A stretch of 64,000 nt of DNA. It comes from Oscillospiraceae bacterium. Its GTDB lineage: Bacteria > Bacillota > Clostridia > Oscillospirales > CAG-382. How positions within the stretch are numbered: the first letter of the stretch is position 1; each line of letters opens with the position of its first letter. Position numbers and translations under genes: made by a program. The notes under the pieces are model-generated. The model was not told where the DNA came from and made no database searches. It saw only the letters and a list, made by a program, of their open reading frames with translations. The stretch is from positions 1 through 64,000 of the forward strand of contig SVRD01000009.1 in NCBI GenBank assembly GCA_015064955.1. The letters run 5' to 3'. Of the stretch, positions 16,115 to 24,946 are shown one piece after another.

Positions 16115-16834
16115 ATGGATTCTTTTGAAATTTTGAAGCAATATATTGACGAAGCCGAAAGCATTGTCTTTTTCGGAGGTGCGGGAGTTTCGACAGAAAG
16201 CGGAATCAAGGATTTCCGCTCGGCAGACGGTATTTACAATATGAAGTTCGATTATCCGCCCGAATATATGCTTTCGCACAGCTTCTTTAAAACTCACCCG
16301 AAGGAGTTTTTCGATTTTTACCGCACGATGATGCTTTGCGACGGTATCGAGCCGAATAAGGCGCATTATGCGCTCGCAAAGCTTGAGGAGGAAGGAAAGC
16401 TCAAGGCGGTGATAACCCAGAATATCGACGGACTGCATCAAAAGGCGGGAAGCAAGACGGTTTACGAGCTCCACGGAACAACGCTCAGGAATTATTGCCA
16501 CCGCTGCGGTAAATCCTTTTCGACCGAGTACGTTTCTGCCTGCGATGACGTTCCCTATTGCGAATGCGGCGGTATAGTAAAGCCCGACGTCGTGCTTTAT
16601 GAGGAACAGCTCGACCAGACGACTATCCGTTTGGCAGTCGAGGCTATTTCGCACGCGGATCTGCTTATCGTGGCGGGAACGTCACTGACCGTTTACCCCG
16701 CCGCAGGCTTGATCGATTATTTCAAAGGAAAGCATATCGTGCTCATCAACCGCGACGCAACTCCCTATGACGACATGGCGGATCTTGTTATCCGCGAGCC
16801 CGTCGGAGAGACCTTGGGTAAGGTCGTGCTGTAA
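16115..16834 (+). CDS. Sir2-family NAD-dependent protein deacylase (CobB/SrtN type)
   Basis: The 239-residue protein carries all sirtuin landmarks: GAGVSTESGIKDFRS (NAD binding), TQNIDGLH, the catalytic histidine in YELHG, a four-Cys zinc site (CHRC, then CEC), and GTSLTVYPAA. It removes acetyl or related acyl groups from lysines using NAD+. The start at 16115 follows AAAGGAGGCTTGACT; the ATG at 16082 has no binding site. It is monocistronic, between its own promoter and a terminator. Confidence 0.95.
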   Translation: MDSFEILKQYIDEAESIVFFGGAGVSTESGIKDFRSADGIYNMKFDYPPEYMLSHSFFKTHPKEFFDFYRTMMLCDGIEPNKAHYALAKLEEEGKLKAVITQNIDGLHQKAGSKTVYELHGTTLRNYCHRCGKSFSTEYVSACDDVPYCECGGIVKPDVVLYEEQLDQTTIRLAVEAISHADLLIVAGTSLTVYPAAGLIDYFKGKHIVLINRDATPYDDMADLVIREPVGETLGKVVL

Positions 16835-16837
16835 AAA

Positions 16838-16878
16838 ACAAAACGCTGTCGCAAATCTGTTGCAACAGCGTTTTTTGT
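16838..16878. terminator. Bidirectional terminator
   Basis: The inverted repeat ACAAAACGCTGT-CGCAA with TTGCA-ACAGCGTTTTTTGT lies between the convergent Sir2 and LiaF-like genes. Confidence 0.88.
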
Positions 16879-16881
16879 TTG

Positions 16882-17556
16882 TTACGGAGAAACGATATCG
16901 ATATTGCCCATTTTATTTTCGCCCTTGAGCACAAGCGTTACCGTGCCGCTTCCGCCCTCGCGGATATCGGTATTGCCCATTTGGGTGAATATCCGGCTGT
17001 CAATGCACCAATCTGCAGGGACGTGTACGGTGATGTTGCCCATTTTGTTATAAAGCGTGAGCTCATATCTTGAATATTCCTCTGCAAGCTCGGTGTTCTG
17101 GAAGAAAACGGTGGAATCACCCATTTTGTTTGTTACCGTGCTTTCTTTGGTGTTGCTTGCGTCGATATAATGGGTGAAGCTCGAGAGACGGTTGTGATGT
17201 CCCTCGCGTGCTTTCTTCGGAATGATAACTCCGAACGCGACGTCGAGAAGTATGCCTGCGATGAAGAGTATCCAATTGTTTATAAAATCGGATTCAAGTC
17301 CCGCAAGCGAAGCTATCTCGCTTTCGAGAAGTATGGCAATAAGCGAAAGGGGAGTGAAGATCTTGAATCTTTCATGCATGTCTGCGCCGAAGATGATCTT
17401 ATAAAGGATCCAGCCGATAAGAACGATAGTGAGAAGCGTTTTGTAAAGCGGTAATCCCAAAACGTTGCTTCCGATTCCGGTCGCGTAGAGAATGAGAGCC
17501 ACCGCCGCAATGAGCATAAGTACGCCCCAATAAATTTTGTAAGCCTTGCTTTTCAT
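16882..17556 (-). CDS. LiaF-like membrane protein
   Basis: The 224-residue protein has four predicted membrane helices (about 8-110) and a cytoplasmic C-terminal beta domain with four repeats of the type NKMGN (NKMGDSTVFF, NKMGNITVHV, TQMGNTDIR, NKMGNIDIV). This matches proteins with a LiaF transmembrane region plus a cell-wall-stress-response beta domain. LiaF itself inhibits the LiaS kinase; here the partner is the LytTR gene immediately upstream, whose end overlaps this start by 4 bp (ATGA). That pairing of a LytTR regulator with a LiaF-like protein is common in Bacillota, and I infer that the membrane protein controls the regulator. Confidence 0.82.
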   Translation of the reverse strand: MKSKAYKIYWGVLMLIAAVALILYATGIGSNVLGLPLYKTLLTIVLIGWILYKIIFGADMHERFKIFTPLSLIAILLESEIASLAGLESDFINNWILFIAGILLDVAFGVIIPKKAREGHHNRLSSFTHYIDASNTKESTVTNKMGDSTVFFQNTELAEEYSRYELTLYNKMGNITVHVPADWCIDSRIFTQMGNTDIREGGSGTVTLVLKGENKMGNIDIVSP

Positions 17557-18011
17557 TGATTCAACCTCGTTTCATTGATTTTTTCACGGAATACCTTGCT
17601 GTAAGAGCGCGAAACGTAAACCTTTTTGTTCGTGTTGCGGAAAAAGACCTCGCAGATTCCGGTAATATCCTTGCGGATCGAAGAAATCGGCGCAATATTG
17701 ATGATCGACGATTTCGAGATCCTCAAAAAGCTTTGCGGCAGTGTTTCCTCGAGCTCGTAAAGCTTCAAATCGGAATAATACATTCGGTCGGCGGTGTGCG
17801 CCGCAGTCTTGCCCGAATCGGTCTCGAAGAACAAAATGTCCGAAAGCCTCACGAAATAAATGCTGTCGTTCAGCTTCAGCTCGATCTCGCTCCCTTGATT
17901 GCTTGCAAGCTTTGCCTGCAGAGCGAGAACCTCGTCGGTTATGCTTTTACATTTAATAACTACTTCTTCATCGCATTCGGGGTCGATATCTATCCGTATC
18001 CGAAAGCCCAT
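17553..18011 (-). CDS. LytTR-domain transcription regulator without receiver
   Basis: The 152-residue protein has a short N-terminal region (about 1-45) with no receiver domain, then a LytTR DNA-binding domain (LKLNDSIYFVRLSDILFFETDSGK, then FLRISKSSIINI and VSRSYSKVFREKI). Its start follows GGAGGTTTGCTTTT. It is translationally coupled to the LiaF-like gene. Without a phosphorylation site it is likely controlled by that membrane partner or by its level. A strong promoter lies 40 bp upstream. Confidence 0.9.
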   Translation of the reverse strand: MGFRIRIDIDPECDEEVVIKCKSITDEVLALQAKLASNQGSEIELKLNDSIYFVRLSDILFFETDSGKTAAHTADRMYYSDLKLYELEETLPQSFLRISKSSIINIAPISSIRKDITGICEVFFRNTNKKVYVSRSYSKVFREKINETRLNQ

Positions 18012-18050
18012 AAAAGCAAACCTCCAAAAGAACTTTGTTTTTCTGATTTG

Positions 18051-18079
18051 ATTATATTAAAATCAAGTCGTTTTGTCAA
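18051..18079 (-). promoter_or_regulatory. Promoter of the LytTR/LiaF-like operon
   Basis: On the minus strand TTGACA (18074-18079), a 17-bp spacer and TATAAT (18051-18056) form a consensus promoter. Confidence 0.85.
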
Positions 18080-18179
18080 AGGTTTTGCTGTAAGAGGCAG
18101 AAAAACAGGTGTAAAATGCGAAAATTTGCTTTTCAATGCCTTATAATTGTAAATAATCTCTTACTCTTTTAAACAACGC

Positions 18180-18208
18180 TTGCCAAATCAAAGCGTTTAT
18201 GATAGAAT
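18180..18208 (+). promoter_or_regulatory. Promoter of the anchored-protein gene
   Basis: TTGCCA (18180-18185), a 17-bp spacer and TAGAAT (18203-18208) precede a short leader. The leader contains the hairpin TTGGCG-TTAT-CGCCAA, whose 3' arm touches the AAGGAGG ribosome binding site. Confidence 0.65.
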
Positions 18209-18251
18209 ATTCGGGTATAAAAGCTTGGCGTTATCGCCAAGGAGGTATAAT

Positions 18252-18938
18252 ATGGAAACAAAAGAAAAGCTGTCCGCGCGCGAGTGGATCGAAAATATGT
18301 GGTATCACTATAAATGGCTCATTATTTTCGGATTTATGATGATCGTTTTTGTGATAATCAGTCTTTTTCAGTTTTTGGCGACAAAGGACCCCGACGTCAA
18401 TATTCTGCATATCGGACCCATGTATATTTCGCCTGCCGTTGCCGAAATGACCGAAACTACCTTGACCGCAATGTCGGAGGATTATAACGGCGACGGCGAG
18501 ATAAAGATCGAGATCCTCGATATCACCGTAAACAAGTTCGGCAACGAAAGCGCCGGAATTGATCCCCAGAATTACGATCACAACAATACCGCGCTCCAAC
18601 GCTTCCAGACCGAGATCCGCGCGGGTGATACCGTTATTTACGCGCTCGATAAGCAATATTTCGATATTTGCGTTAACGAAGGACTTTTAGAGCCGCTCGA
18701 TGAGATCATCGACGACGCATTTATGCCCGAAAAGACAGTCGACGGATACGGTGTTTATATTTCCGACCTCGATGCATATAAGCTCGACGGACTTTCAAGC
18801 TTCCCCGAGACTGCTATCCTCTGTCTGCGACGCTCTCCCGACAAGGACGAAATCAAATACGGACGTACAAACGATATCTGGAACGGCAACAAAAAAACCT
18901 TCATCAACATAATTAAGTACCGTTCGGCAGAAGACTGA
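18252..18938 (+). CDS. Membrane-anchored extracellular protein, unknown
   Basis: The 228-residue protein has a basic N-terminus (METKEKLSAREWIENMWYHY), one membrane helix at about residues 22-45, and an acidic outer domain. That domain (DVNILHIGPMYI, then YALDKQYFDI and LLEPLDEIIDD) resembles part of a periplasmic-binding fold, but I cannot name the family. The start is set by AAGGAGG and ATG; a longer frame from 18180 would overlap the promoter. It precedes the leucine-rich-repeat membrane protein by 77 bp, and each has its own promoter. Confidence 0.75.
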   Translation: METKEKLSAREWIENMWYHYKWLIIFGFMMIVFVIISLFQFLATKDPDVNILHIGPMYISPAVAEMTETTLTAMSEDYNGDGEIKIEILDITVNKFGNESAGIDPQNYDHNNTALQRFQTEIRAGDTVIYALDKQYFDICVNEGLLEPLDEIIDDAFMPEKTVDGYGVYISDLDAYKLDGLSSFPETAILCLRRSPDKDEIKYGRTNDIWNGNKKTFINIIKYRSAED

Positions 18939-18949
18939 TAAATTTACTA

Positions 18950-18978
18950 TTGCAAAACCGAATATTTTGTGATACAAT
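18950..18978 (+). promoter_or_regulatory. Promoter of the LRR protein gene
   Basis: TTGCAA (18950-18955), a 17-bp spacer and TACAAT (18973-18978) lie 37 bp upstream of the start codon, followed by GGAGG. Confidence 0.7.
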
Positions 18979-19015
18979 AACTCTAATCGTTAATAATCCG
19001 GAGGAATTATAGAAA

Positions 19016-21241
19016 ATGAGCAACAAAGTTATTGCTAAGCAGAAGAAGACGATCATTATCTGTGTCGTTCTCAGCGTTCTTCTTCTCGTGGGCTCGCTTT
19101 TCGTCATTATCGACGGAATCAGCCATATGAACGACCCTTATACTCAGTTCGCCGACAGCAACTTTGCAAAGGCGTACGCACAGGCACTCGGCAAGGAAAG
19201 TGTTCGTGACATTACTCAGGAAGATATCGACAAGGTCGAATCGTTTGTATATTATTGGTCTATCGGTAACGATACTTCCAATAACTATCAGACCTATGCG
19301 ACCCCTATCATTATGCTCGGCTACAAGGAAATGGCTGACGATATCATCGCAAACTCCGAGGAAGAGCCCGCAGAAGGTTCTTATATTGCAGTAAACTATC
19401 CCGTTACCGAAATCGAAGATATCACCGTCTTCAAGAATCTCCGCGTTCTCCGCACCTTCGACGTTTCCGAGGTTACGAGCATGCAGGAGGGCTGCTACTA
19501 TACTCAGGTATACGCGGCTTACGGTATGGGCAGTGCGGTTTCCTTCGAGTCTGTTCTCGCAAGCTCTGCGCTTTCCGATCTCAAGAAGCTCGACCAGCTT
19601 TCTTCTCTCACCAAGCTCGAACAGCTCTCTCTTGAATACACCGGAATCACCAACCTCGACGGTATCGAAAAGTTCACCAACCTTACCAAGCTCGACATCG
19701 GTAACACCGTTGTAACCGATCTCGGCGCACTTTCTTCTCTCAAATCGCTTACCGATCTTACTCTTGTTCAGCTCGGCGAAAGAGCTACCGAGGAAGAGGA
19801 AGAGAAGGAAGAATCTACCGAAGAATCCAAGGAAGAATCCAAAGAAGAATCCAAGGATGATGAAAAGGAAGAGGAAGAAAAGCATACTCACGCAGGTATC
19901 ACCGATATCAGCGCACTTTCCTCGCTTACCAATCTTGTTAACCTCAACCTCGCAGGCAACTCTATCGTTGACATCAGCGCTGTTGAAGGTATGACCAAGC
20001 TTGAAAACCTCACCTTGAACAGCAACTGCATCGAAAACCTCGACGCGCTCAAGAATCTTACCGCGCTCAAGGGTCTCGCAGCTGCAGATAACCACCTCAC
20101 CAGCATCGCAGGTCTTTCGGGCTGTACCGCACTCGAAAACATCTACGTATACGACAACAAGATCACCGATATTTCTGCGCTTGCAAACTGCACCAAGCTT
20201 GTAAATATCAGCGCATACAACAACGAAATCGTTGAAATCGGCAAGCTCGATAAGCTTTCCGAGCTCACCACCTTCGACGTATACAACAACAAGATCACCG
20301 ATATCAGCACGCTCGGCTCTTGTAAGAAGCTCACCTCTATCAACGCATACGACAACGAGATCACCACTATCGGTTCTCTCAAGGAACTCGGCGAGCTCAC
20401 CACTATCTCTATCTATAACAACAAGATAACGGATTTGAGCGGTCTCAACGGCTGTAAGAAGCTCGCTATCATCAACGCATACAACAACGAGCTTGTAGGC
20501 GAGCTTGATCTTTCCGGTTGTCCCGAACTTGCAACCCTCAACATCTACGTAGACGAAGAGGAAGATGAGGACGACAAGAAGGAAGAGGACAAGAAGGAAG
20601 AATCCACCGAAGGCGAAGAATCCACCGAAGGTGAAGAATCCACCGAAGGCGAAGAATCCACCGATGGTGAAGAATCCACCGAAGGTGAAGAAAACACCGA
20701 CGGCGACGTTGCAGGTCCTGTTGTTCCCGAAGCTCCCGCAAAGAAGGGTCTTACCGCACTCGTTATCAAGGAACTTAAGAAGCTCACTACCGTTGATGCA
20801 CACGGCAACGCGATCACCGCAATTCCTGATATGACCGATTGCGAAAAGCTTACTACCCTGAACCTCAGCAAGAACGCAATAAGCGACGTAAGCAAGGTTG
20901 ACACCGCAAAAGCGCTCACCACTCTCAACCTCGCAGGCAACGGTCTTACCGATATCGCCGCACTTGAGAAGGCTACCAAGCTCACCTCGCTCGATCTTTC
21001 CGATAACAAGATCACCGACATCACCGCTATCGGCAAGCTCACCGCACTCAAGACTCTTACTCTTACCAACAACGCTGATCTTGCATCTATCAAGGCTCTC
21101 GAAAGCTTCCCCACCACCACAAGTGTTGCGGTTGACATCGTGGGCACAAAGGCTGCTAAGGACACTGAGGCTATCAAGGCGCTCCAGAGCAAGTTCTCCA
21201 CTATGAAGATCACCTACGTTGAAAAGACCGAAAACAAATAA
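19016..21241 (+). CDS. Membrane-anchored leucine-rich-repeat protein with acidic inserts
   Basis: The 741-residue protein has an N-terminal membrane helix (about 12-34), an outer helical region, and more than a dozen 21-22-residue leucine-rich repeats of the SDS22/internalin type (ITDISALSSLTNLVNLNLAGN pattern). Two low-complexity acidic stretches interrupt the array: a Glu/Lys/Ser run near residues 256-290 and a longer run near 515-560 with tandem STEGEE units. The protein is probably displayed on the cell surface for protein or glycan binding. Partners are unknown. Codon use in the repeats is strongly uniform, which produces long false ORFs on the other strand. Confidence 0.85.
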   Translation: MSNKVIAKQKKTIIICVVLSVLLLVGSLFVIIDGISHMNDPYTQFADSNFAKAYAQALGKESVRDITQEDIDKVESFVYYWSIGNDTSNNYQTYATPIIMLGYKEMADDIIANSEEEPAEGSYIAVNYPVTEIEDITVFKNLRVLRTFDVSEVTSMQEGCYYTQVYAAYGMGSAVSFESVLASSALSDLKKLDQLSSLTKLEQLSLEYTGITNLDGIEKFTNLTKLDIGNTVVTDLGALSSLKSLTDLTLVQLGERATEEEEEKEESTEESKEESKEESKDDEKEEEEKHTHAGITDISALSSLTNLVNLNLAGNSIVDISAVEGMTKLENLTLNSNCIENLDALKNLTALKGLAAADNHLTSIAGLSGCTALENIYVYDNKITDISALANCTKLVNISAYNNEIVEIGKLDKLSELTTFDVYNNKITDISTLGSCKKLTSINAYDNEITTIGSLKELGELTTISIYNNKITDLSGLNGCKKLAIINAYNNELVGELDLSGCPELATLNIYVDEEEDEDDKKEEDKKEESTEGEESTEGEESTEGEESTDGEESTEGEENTDGDVAGPVVPEAPAKKGLTALVIKELKKLTTVDAHGNAITAIPDMTDCEKLTTLNLSKNAISDVSKVDTAKALTTLNLAGNGLTDIAALEKATKLTSLDLSDNKITDITAIGKLTALKTLTLTNNADLASIKALESFPTTTSVAVDIVGTKAAKDTEAIKALQSKFSTMKITYVEKTENK

Positions 21242-21255
21242 TTAACGTCCGTTTG

Positions 21256-21290
21256 GGGCTGCTGCAATTCCCGCGGCAGCCCTTTAAATT
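21256..21290 (+). terminator. Weak terminator after the LRR gene
   Basis: GGGCTGCTGC and GCGGCAGCCC form a 10-bp stem with one G-T pair. The following TTTAAATTGAAATTT is a weak T-tract, so partial read-through into the GNAT gene is possible. Confidence 0.65.
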
Positions 21291-21311
21291 GAAATTTGGA
21301 GGTAAACGGCT

Positions 21312-21785
21312 ATGCCCGATATGCTCGTCAAGCTTTATGAGCTTCCCGATTCTTCCGCGCTTTATAAAAAATTAGAGGACAAGGGTATAAAGATTATCCG
21401 TCCTATGACTCCCAATAAGACCAAGGTCGTCGAATGGGTGCGTGAGCATTTTCACGACGGCTGGGCAGATGAGATTTCCGCCGCATTCACAAAATTCCCC
21501 GTAAGCTGCTTTATCGCATACGATGAAAATGAAAAGAAGATATTGGGCTTTGCAGGCTACGACTGTACCTATAAAGATTTCTTCGGCCCGACCGGTGTTG
21601 ATGAAACACAGCGCGGAAAGGGTATCGGCGGTGCGCTTTTCCTTCGCTGTATGGAGGCTATGCGCGACGAGGGCTACGGCTATGCTATAATCGGTTCGGC
21701 AGGCCCTGTCGATTTCTACAACAAAATGAGCGGTGCGACCGTTATCGAGGGCAGCGTCCCCGGCATTTATAAAGAACTTATTTAA
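21312..21785 (+). CDS. GNAT family N-acetyltransferase
   Basis: The 157-residue protein has the GNAT acetyl-CoA motif QRGKGIGGAL near residue 105, preceded by strand GFAGYDCTY and followed by YAIIGSAGPVDFYNK. It begins 8 bases after TTTGGAGG. The substrate is unknown. It lies 21 bp upstream of asd on the same strand, without an intervening terminator, so the two are probably co-transcribed. Confidence 0.85.
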   Translation: MPDMLVKLYELPDSSALYKKLEDKGIKIIRPMTPNKTKVVEWVREHFHDGWADEISAAFTKFPVSCFIAYDENEKKILGFAGYDCTYKDFFGPTGVDETQRGKGIGGALFLRCMEAMRDEGYGYAIIGSAGPVDFYNKMSGATVIEGSVPGIYKELI

Positions 21786-21806
21786 TTATTAAACAGAAGG
21801 TATTTT

Positions 21807-22883
21807 ATGAAAAAGATCAGAGCAGGAATCATCGGCGCGACCGGTATGGTCGGCCAGAGATTCATCACACTTATAGAAAATCATCCCTATTTCGAGCTTT
21901 CCGCACTCATCGCAAGTCCCTCGAGCGCAGGCAAGACCTACGGCGAGGCAGTTAAGGGCAGATGGATGATGAAGACTCCTATTTCCGAGCGTATCGCAAA
22001 TATGGTAGTTCTCAACGCAGAGGATATCGAAAGCGTTAAGCCTCACGTAGATTTCGTTTTCTGCGCGGTAAATATGGCAAAGGACGCAACCAAGGCACTC
22101 GAGGAAGCATACGCAAAGGCGGAAATCCCTGTTGTTTCTAATAACTCGGCAAACCGCGGAACTCCCGACGTTCCGATGCTTATTCCCGAGATCAACTATG
22201 CTCACACCGCAGTTATCGAAGCGCAAAAGGAACGCCTCGGCACAAAGAAGGGCTTTATTTCGGTTAAACCCAACTGCTCGATCCAGAGCTACGTTCCCGC
22301 ACTCGAGCCGCTTCGTAAATACGGTATCAAAGCTGTCAACGTTACCACTTTCCAGGCTATTTCCGGCGCAGGCAAGAATTTCGACACCTGGCCCGAAATG
22401 GTAGATAACGTAATCCCCTTTATCGGCGGCGAAGAGGAAAAGAGCGAAAAAGAGCCTCTCAAGGTTTGGGGTACAGTTGAAAACGGCGTTATCGTAAATG
22501 CAGAAACCCCCGTTATCTCGGCGCAGTGCATTCGTGTTCCCGCTTCCGACGGACACCTTGCGGCTGTTTCGGTAAGCTTTGAAAACAAGCCCTCGATCGA
22601 GGAGATCAAGGCTGATTGGGCAAACTACGTCGGCGAAGCACAGCGACTCGAGCTTCCCCACGCACCCGAAAAGTTCCTCACCTATTTCGAGGAGGATAAC
22701 CGTCCCCAGACCCGTCTCGACCGCGACCTTTACGGCGGTATGGGTATTTCTATCGGCAGACTCCGCGAGGATACTATTTTCGATTACAAGTTCGTTTGCC
22801 TTTCTCACAACACCTTGCGCGGTGCGGCAGGCGGCGCAGTCCTCGGCGCAGAGCTCCTTTACAGACAGGGATATCTCTATTAA
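21807..22883 (+). CDS. asd: Aspartate-semialdehyde dehydrogenase
   Basis: The 358-residue enzyme reduces beta-aspartyl phosphate to aspartate semialdehyde with NADPH in the lysine, threonine, methionine and diaminopimelate pathway. Visible features are the NADP loop GATGMVGQRF (residues 10-19), the catalytic Cys C157 in VKPNCSIQSY, RVPASDGH, and the C-terminal NTLRGAAGGAVL. Its length and motifs place it in the archaeal/fungal-type subclass rather than the E. coli type. No riboswitch leader is seen in the 21-bp gap to the upstream GNAT gene. Confidence 0.95.
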   Translation: MKKIRAGIIGATGMVGQRFITLIENHPYFELSALIASPSSAGKTYGEAVKGRWMMKTPISERIANMVVLNAEDIESVKPHVDFVFCAVNMAKDATKALEEAYAKAEIPVVSNNSANRGTPDVPMLIPEINYAHTAVIEAQKERLGTKKGFISVKPNCSIQSYVPALEPLRKYGIKAVNVTTFQAISGAGKNFDTWPEMVDNVIPFIGGEEEKSEKEPLKVWGTVENGVIVNAETPVISAQCIRVPASDGHLAAVSVSFENKPSIEEIKADWANYVGEAQRLELPHAPEKFLTYFEEDNRPQTRLDRDLYGGMGISIGRLREDTIFDYKFVCLSHNTLRGAAGGAVLGAELLYRQGYLY

Positions 22884-22892
22884 TTGACTACA

Positions 22893-22928
22893 AAACAGCG
22901 TTTTGCGAAGGCGGAACGCTGTTTTTTT
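22893..22928 (+). terminator. Terminator of asd
   Basis: AAACAGCGTT (22893-22902) and AACGCTGTTT (22915-22924) form the stem, and a run of seven T begins in the 3' arm. Confidence 0.92.
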
Positions 22929-22944
22929 AGAAAAGTTTCCCACC

Positions 22945-22973
22945 TTGACAATAAAGAAAAGCTGTGTTAATAT
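22945..22973 (+). promoter_or_regulatory. Promoter of the CapD-like gene
   Basis: TTGACA (22945-22950), a 17-bp spacer and TAATAT (22968-22973) lie 30 bp before the start codon. Confidence 0.85.
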
Positions 22974-23002
22974 TAAATTAATATATAATGGAGGAAGAAG
23001 AA

Positions 23003-24913
23003 ATGAACATTCTGTTTAAAAACGGAAAAGCAAGAAGACCGCTTCTCATATTGTTCGATATTCTCTGTCTTCTCCTGATGAACGTCGCATATTATTATTC
23101 GACGAAGCTGTTTGAAAATACCCCCGGCTATCCCGACGATATCTATCTTTACAATACTATCATTTTGATATCGGCGATGATGATATCGCGCTTTATATTC
23201 AGAGTTTATTCTAATATCTGGCGCTATACCAGCACAAAAGCGTATTTTTACCTTGTGCTTGCCGATTTTTGCGGCGGTATTGCCGCGCTTATCATCTCGC
23301 GCTCGCTGTTTATTTTCTTCGGAATCTGGCATTTTGTAAACATCGCTTCGCTTTCCGCGCTTTTGGCGGTAACCTCGCGATTTGTTTACCGCTTGCTCTA
23401 TAAACGCCACAACGTTGCCGATCCCGAGGAGGGACCGAATATCAACGTTGCAATAGTCGGCGCAGGTCAGCTCGGCGTGCTTCTTGCGAGCGATCTTACA
23501 AATAACCGCAGATCTATCTACACTCCCGTTTTCTTTATTGACAAGAACGAAGCGAAGGTCGGCTCGCGCCTTTACAGCTTGCCGGTCTATTATGAATGTG
23601 CCGGCGTGCTCGAGCAGATCAAGCGTGCGGGCGTCAGCGAGATTTTCATCGCGATCGCCAACCTTTCGAGTGAAGAGGCAGAGCGTCTTTATAATTTCTA
23701 TTCGCTCACCGGCTGTAAAATCAAGATTTATGATATCCCCGTGCGTGATGCGGCGAAAAACGGCAACGCAAAGCCGATGATCCGTGAATTTGAAATCGAG
23801 GACCTCTTGTTCCGCGAACCTGCCAACGTTGCAAATAACGAGGATTTGAAGTATTACAACGAAAAAACCGTGCTCGTAACGGGTGGCGGCGGCTCGATCG
23901 GCAGTGAGCTTTGCCGTCAGATCGCCAAATGCAACCCGAAAAAGCTGATTATTTTCGATATCTACGAAAACAACGCATATGATATCCAGCAAGAGCTCGT
24001 TCGCACCTATGGCGAAAAGCTCGATCTCGCTGTCGAAATCGGCTCTGTCCGCGACAGACAGCGATTAGAGAGTGTTTTCGTGAATTACAAGCCCGACGTT
24101 GTCTTCCATGCTGCCGCTCATAAGCACGTTCCTCTTATGGAGCAGAGTGGCTGTGAGGCAATCAAGAACAACGTATTCGGCACTTATAATACAGCCGATA
24201 TGGCTGAAAAGCACGGCGCGGAAAGATTCATATTGATCTCCACCGACAAGGCTGTCAATCCGACAAATATTATGGGTGCATCGAAGCGTATGTGTGAAAT
24301 GGTGGTTCAGTGCAGAGCCGACAGCAAAACCTCGTTCGCCGCTGTCAGATTCGGCAACGTTCTCGGCTCAAACGGCTCGGTTATTCCGCTTTTCAAGCGT
24401 CAGATCGCGGCGGGCGGCCCCGTTACGATAACCGACAAACGCATTATCCGCTATTTTATGACTATCCCCGAGGCGAGCCAGCTTGTAATGGAAGCGGGCG
24501 CTATGGCGAAGCGCGGCGAGCTGTTTGTGCTCGATATGGGCAAGCCTGTGAAGATTTACGATCTTGCGAAGAATATGATAAGACTTTCGGGATTCGAGCC
24601 CGAAACCGATATTAAAATCGAGGAGATCGGCTTGCGCCCCGGCGAAAAGCTTTACGAGGAGCTTCTTATGCAAAGCGATTCGCTCGACCGTACCGATAAC
24701 CGTATGATATTTATCGAGCGGGAAGAAGCATTATCGCGCGAAGAGGTCGAGCAAAAATTAAGCATTCTTGCATCGGTTGTCGAGCGCGCGGGCGGTGCAG
24801 TCGGCTCTGCCGCGATAAAGGAAGCACTTTATAAAGTCATTCCGACCTTCCACGAGCCCGGCGAGGTAAATAAAAAAGCCGCATCGTCGCGAGAAATGCA
24901 GGCAGTCGAATAA
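23003..24913 (+). CDS. CapD-like membrane nucleotide-sugar 4,6-dehydratase
   Basis: The 636-residue protein has four N-terminal membrane helices (about 12-125), a CoA-binding-like Rossmann domain (IVGAGQLGVLL near 150), and a C-terminal extended SDR domain with GGGGSIGSELCRQ, HAAAHKHVPLME, STDKAVNP and MGASKR. This is the WbpM/CapD/PglF family, which converts UDP-GlcNAc to a 4-keto-6-deoxy sugar for surface polysaccharide or protein glycosylation. The start at 23003 follows GGAGG by 8 bases; an ATG at 22988 is too early. No other glycan-synthesis genes adjoin it, so it stands alone here. Confidence 0.92.
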   Translation: MNILFKNGKARRPLLILFDILCLLLMNVAYYYSTKLFENTPGYPDDIYLYNTIILISAMMISRFIFRVYSNIWRYTSTKAYFYLVLADFCGGIAALIISRSLFIFFGIWHFVNIASLSALLAVTSRFVYRLLYKRHNVADPEEGPNINVAIVGAGQLGVLLASDLTNNRRSIYTPVFFIDKNEAKVGSRLYSLPVYYECAGVLEQIKRAGVSEIFIAIANLSSEEAERLYNFYSLTGCKIKIYDIPVRDAAKNGNAKPMIREFEIEDLLFREPANVANNEDLKYYNEKTVLVTGGGGSIGSELCRQIAKCNPKKLIIFDIYENNAYDIQQELVRTYGEKLDLAVEIGSVRDRQRLESVFVNYKPDVVFHAAAHKHVPLMEQSGCEAIKNNVFGTYNTADMAEKHGAERFILISTDKAVNPTNIMGASKRMCEMVVQCRADSKTSFAAVRFGNVLGSNGSVIPLFKRQIAAGGPVTITDKRIIRYFMTIPEASQLVMEAGAMAKRGELFVLDMGKPVKIYDLAKNMIRLSGFEPETDIKIEEIGLRPGEKLYEELLMQSDSLDRTDNRMIFIEREEALSREEVEQKLSILASVVERAGGAVGSAAIKEALYKVIPTFHEPGEVNKKAASSREMQAVE

Positions 24914-24917
24914 AAAC

Positions 24918-24946
24918 AAAAGCGAAGTTTAAATAACTTCGCTTTT
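24918..24946. terminator. Bidirectional terminator
   Basis: AAAAGCGAAGTT and AACTTCGCTTTT flank a short loop between the CapD-like gene and the convergent PAP2 gene; T-runs follow on both strands. Confidence 0.92.

Noticed and set aside
19007..20803. Minus-strand ORF with repeated FGGFF peptide opposite the LRR gene
   Set aside because: The repeat peptide is only the reverse reading of the Glu/Ser repeat DNA in the LRR protein.
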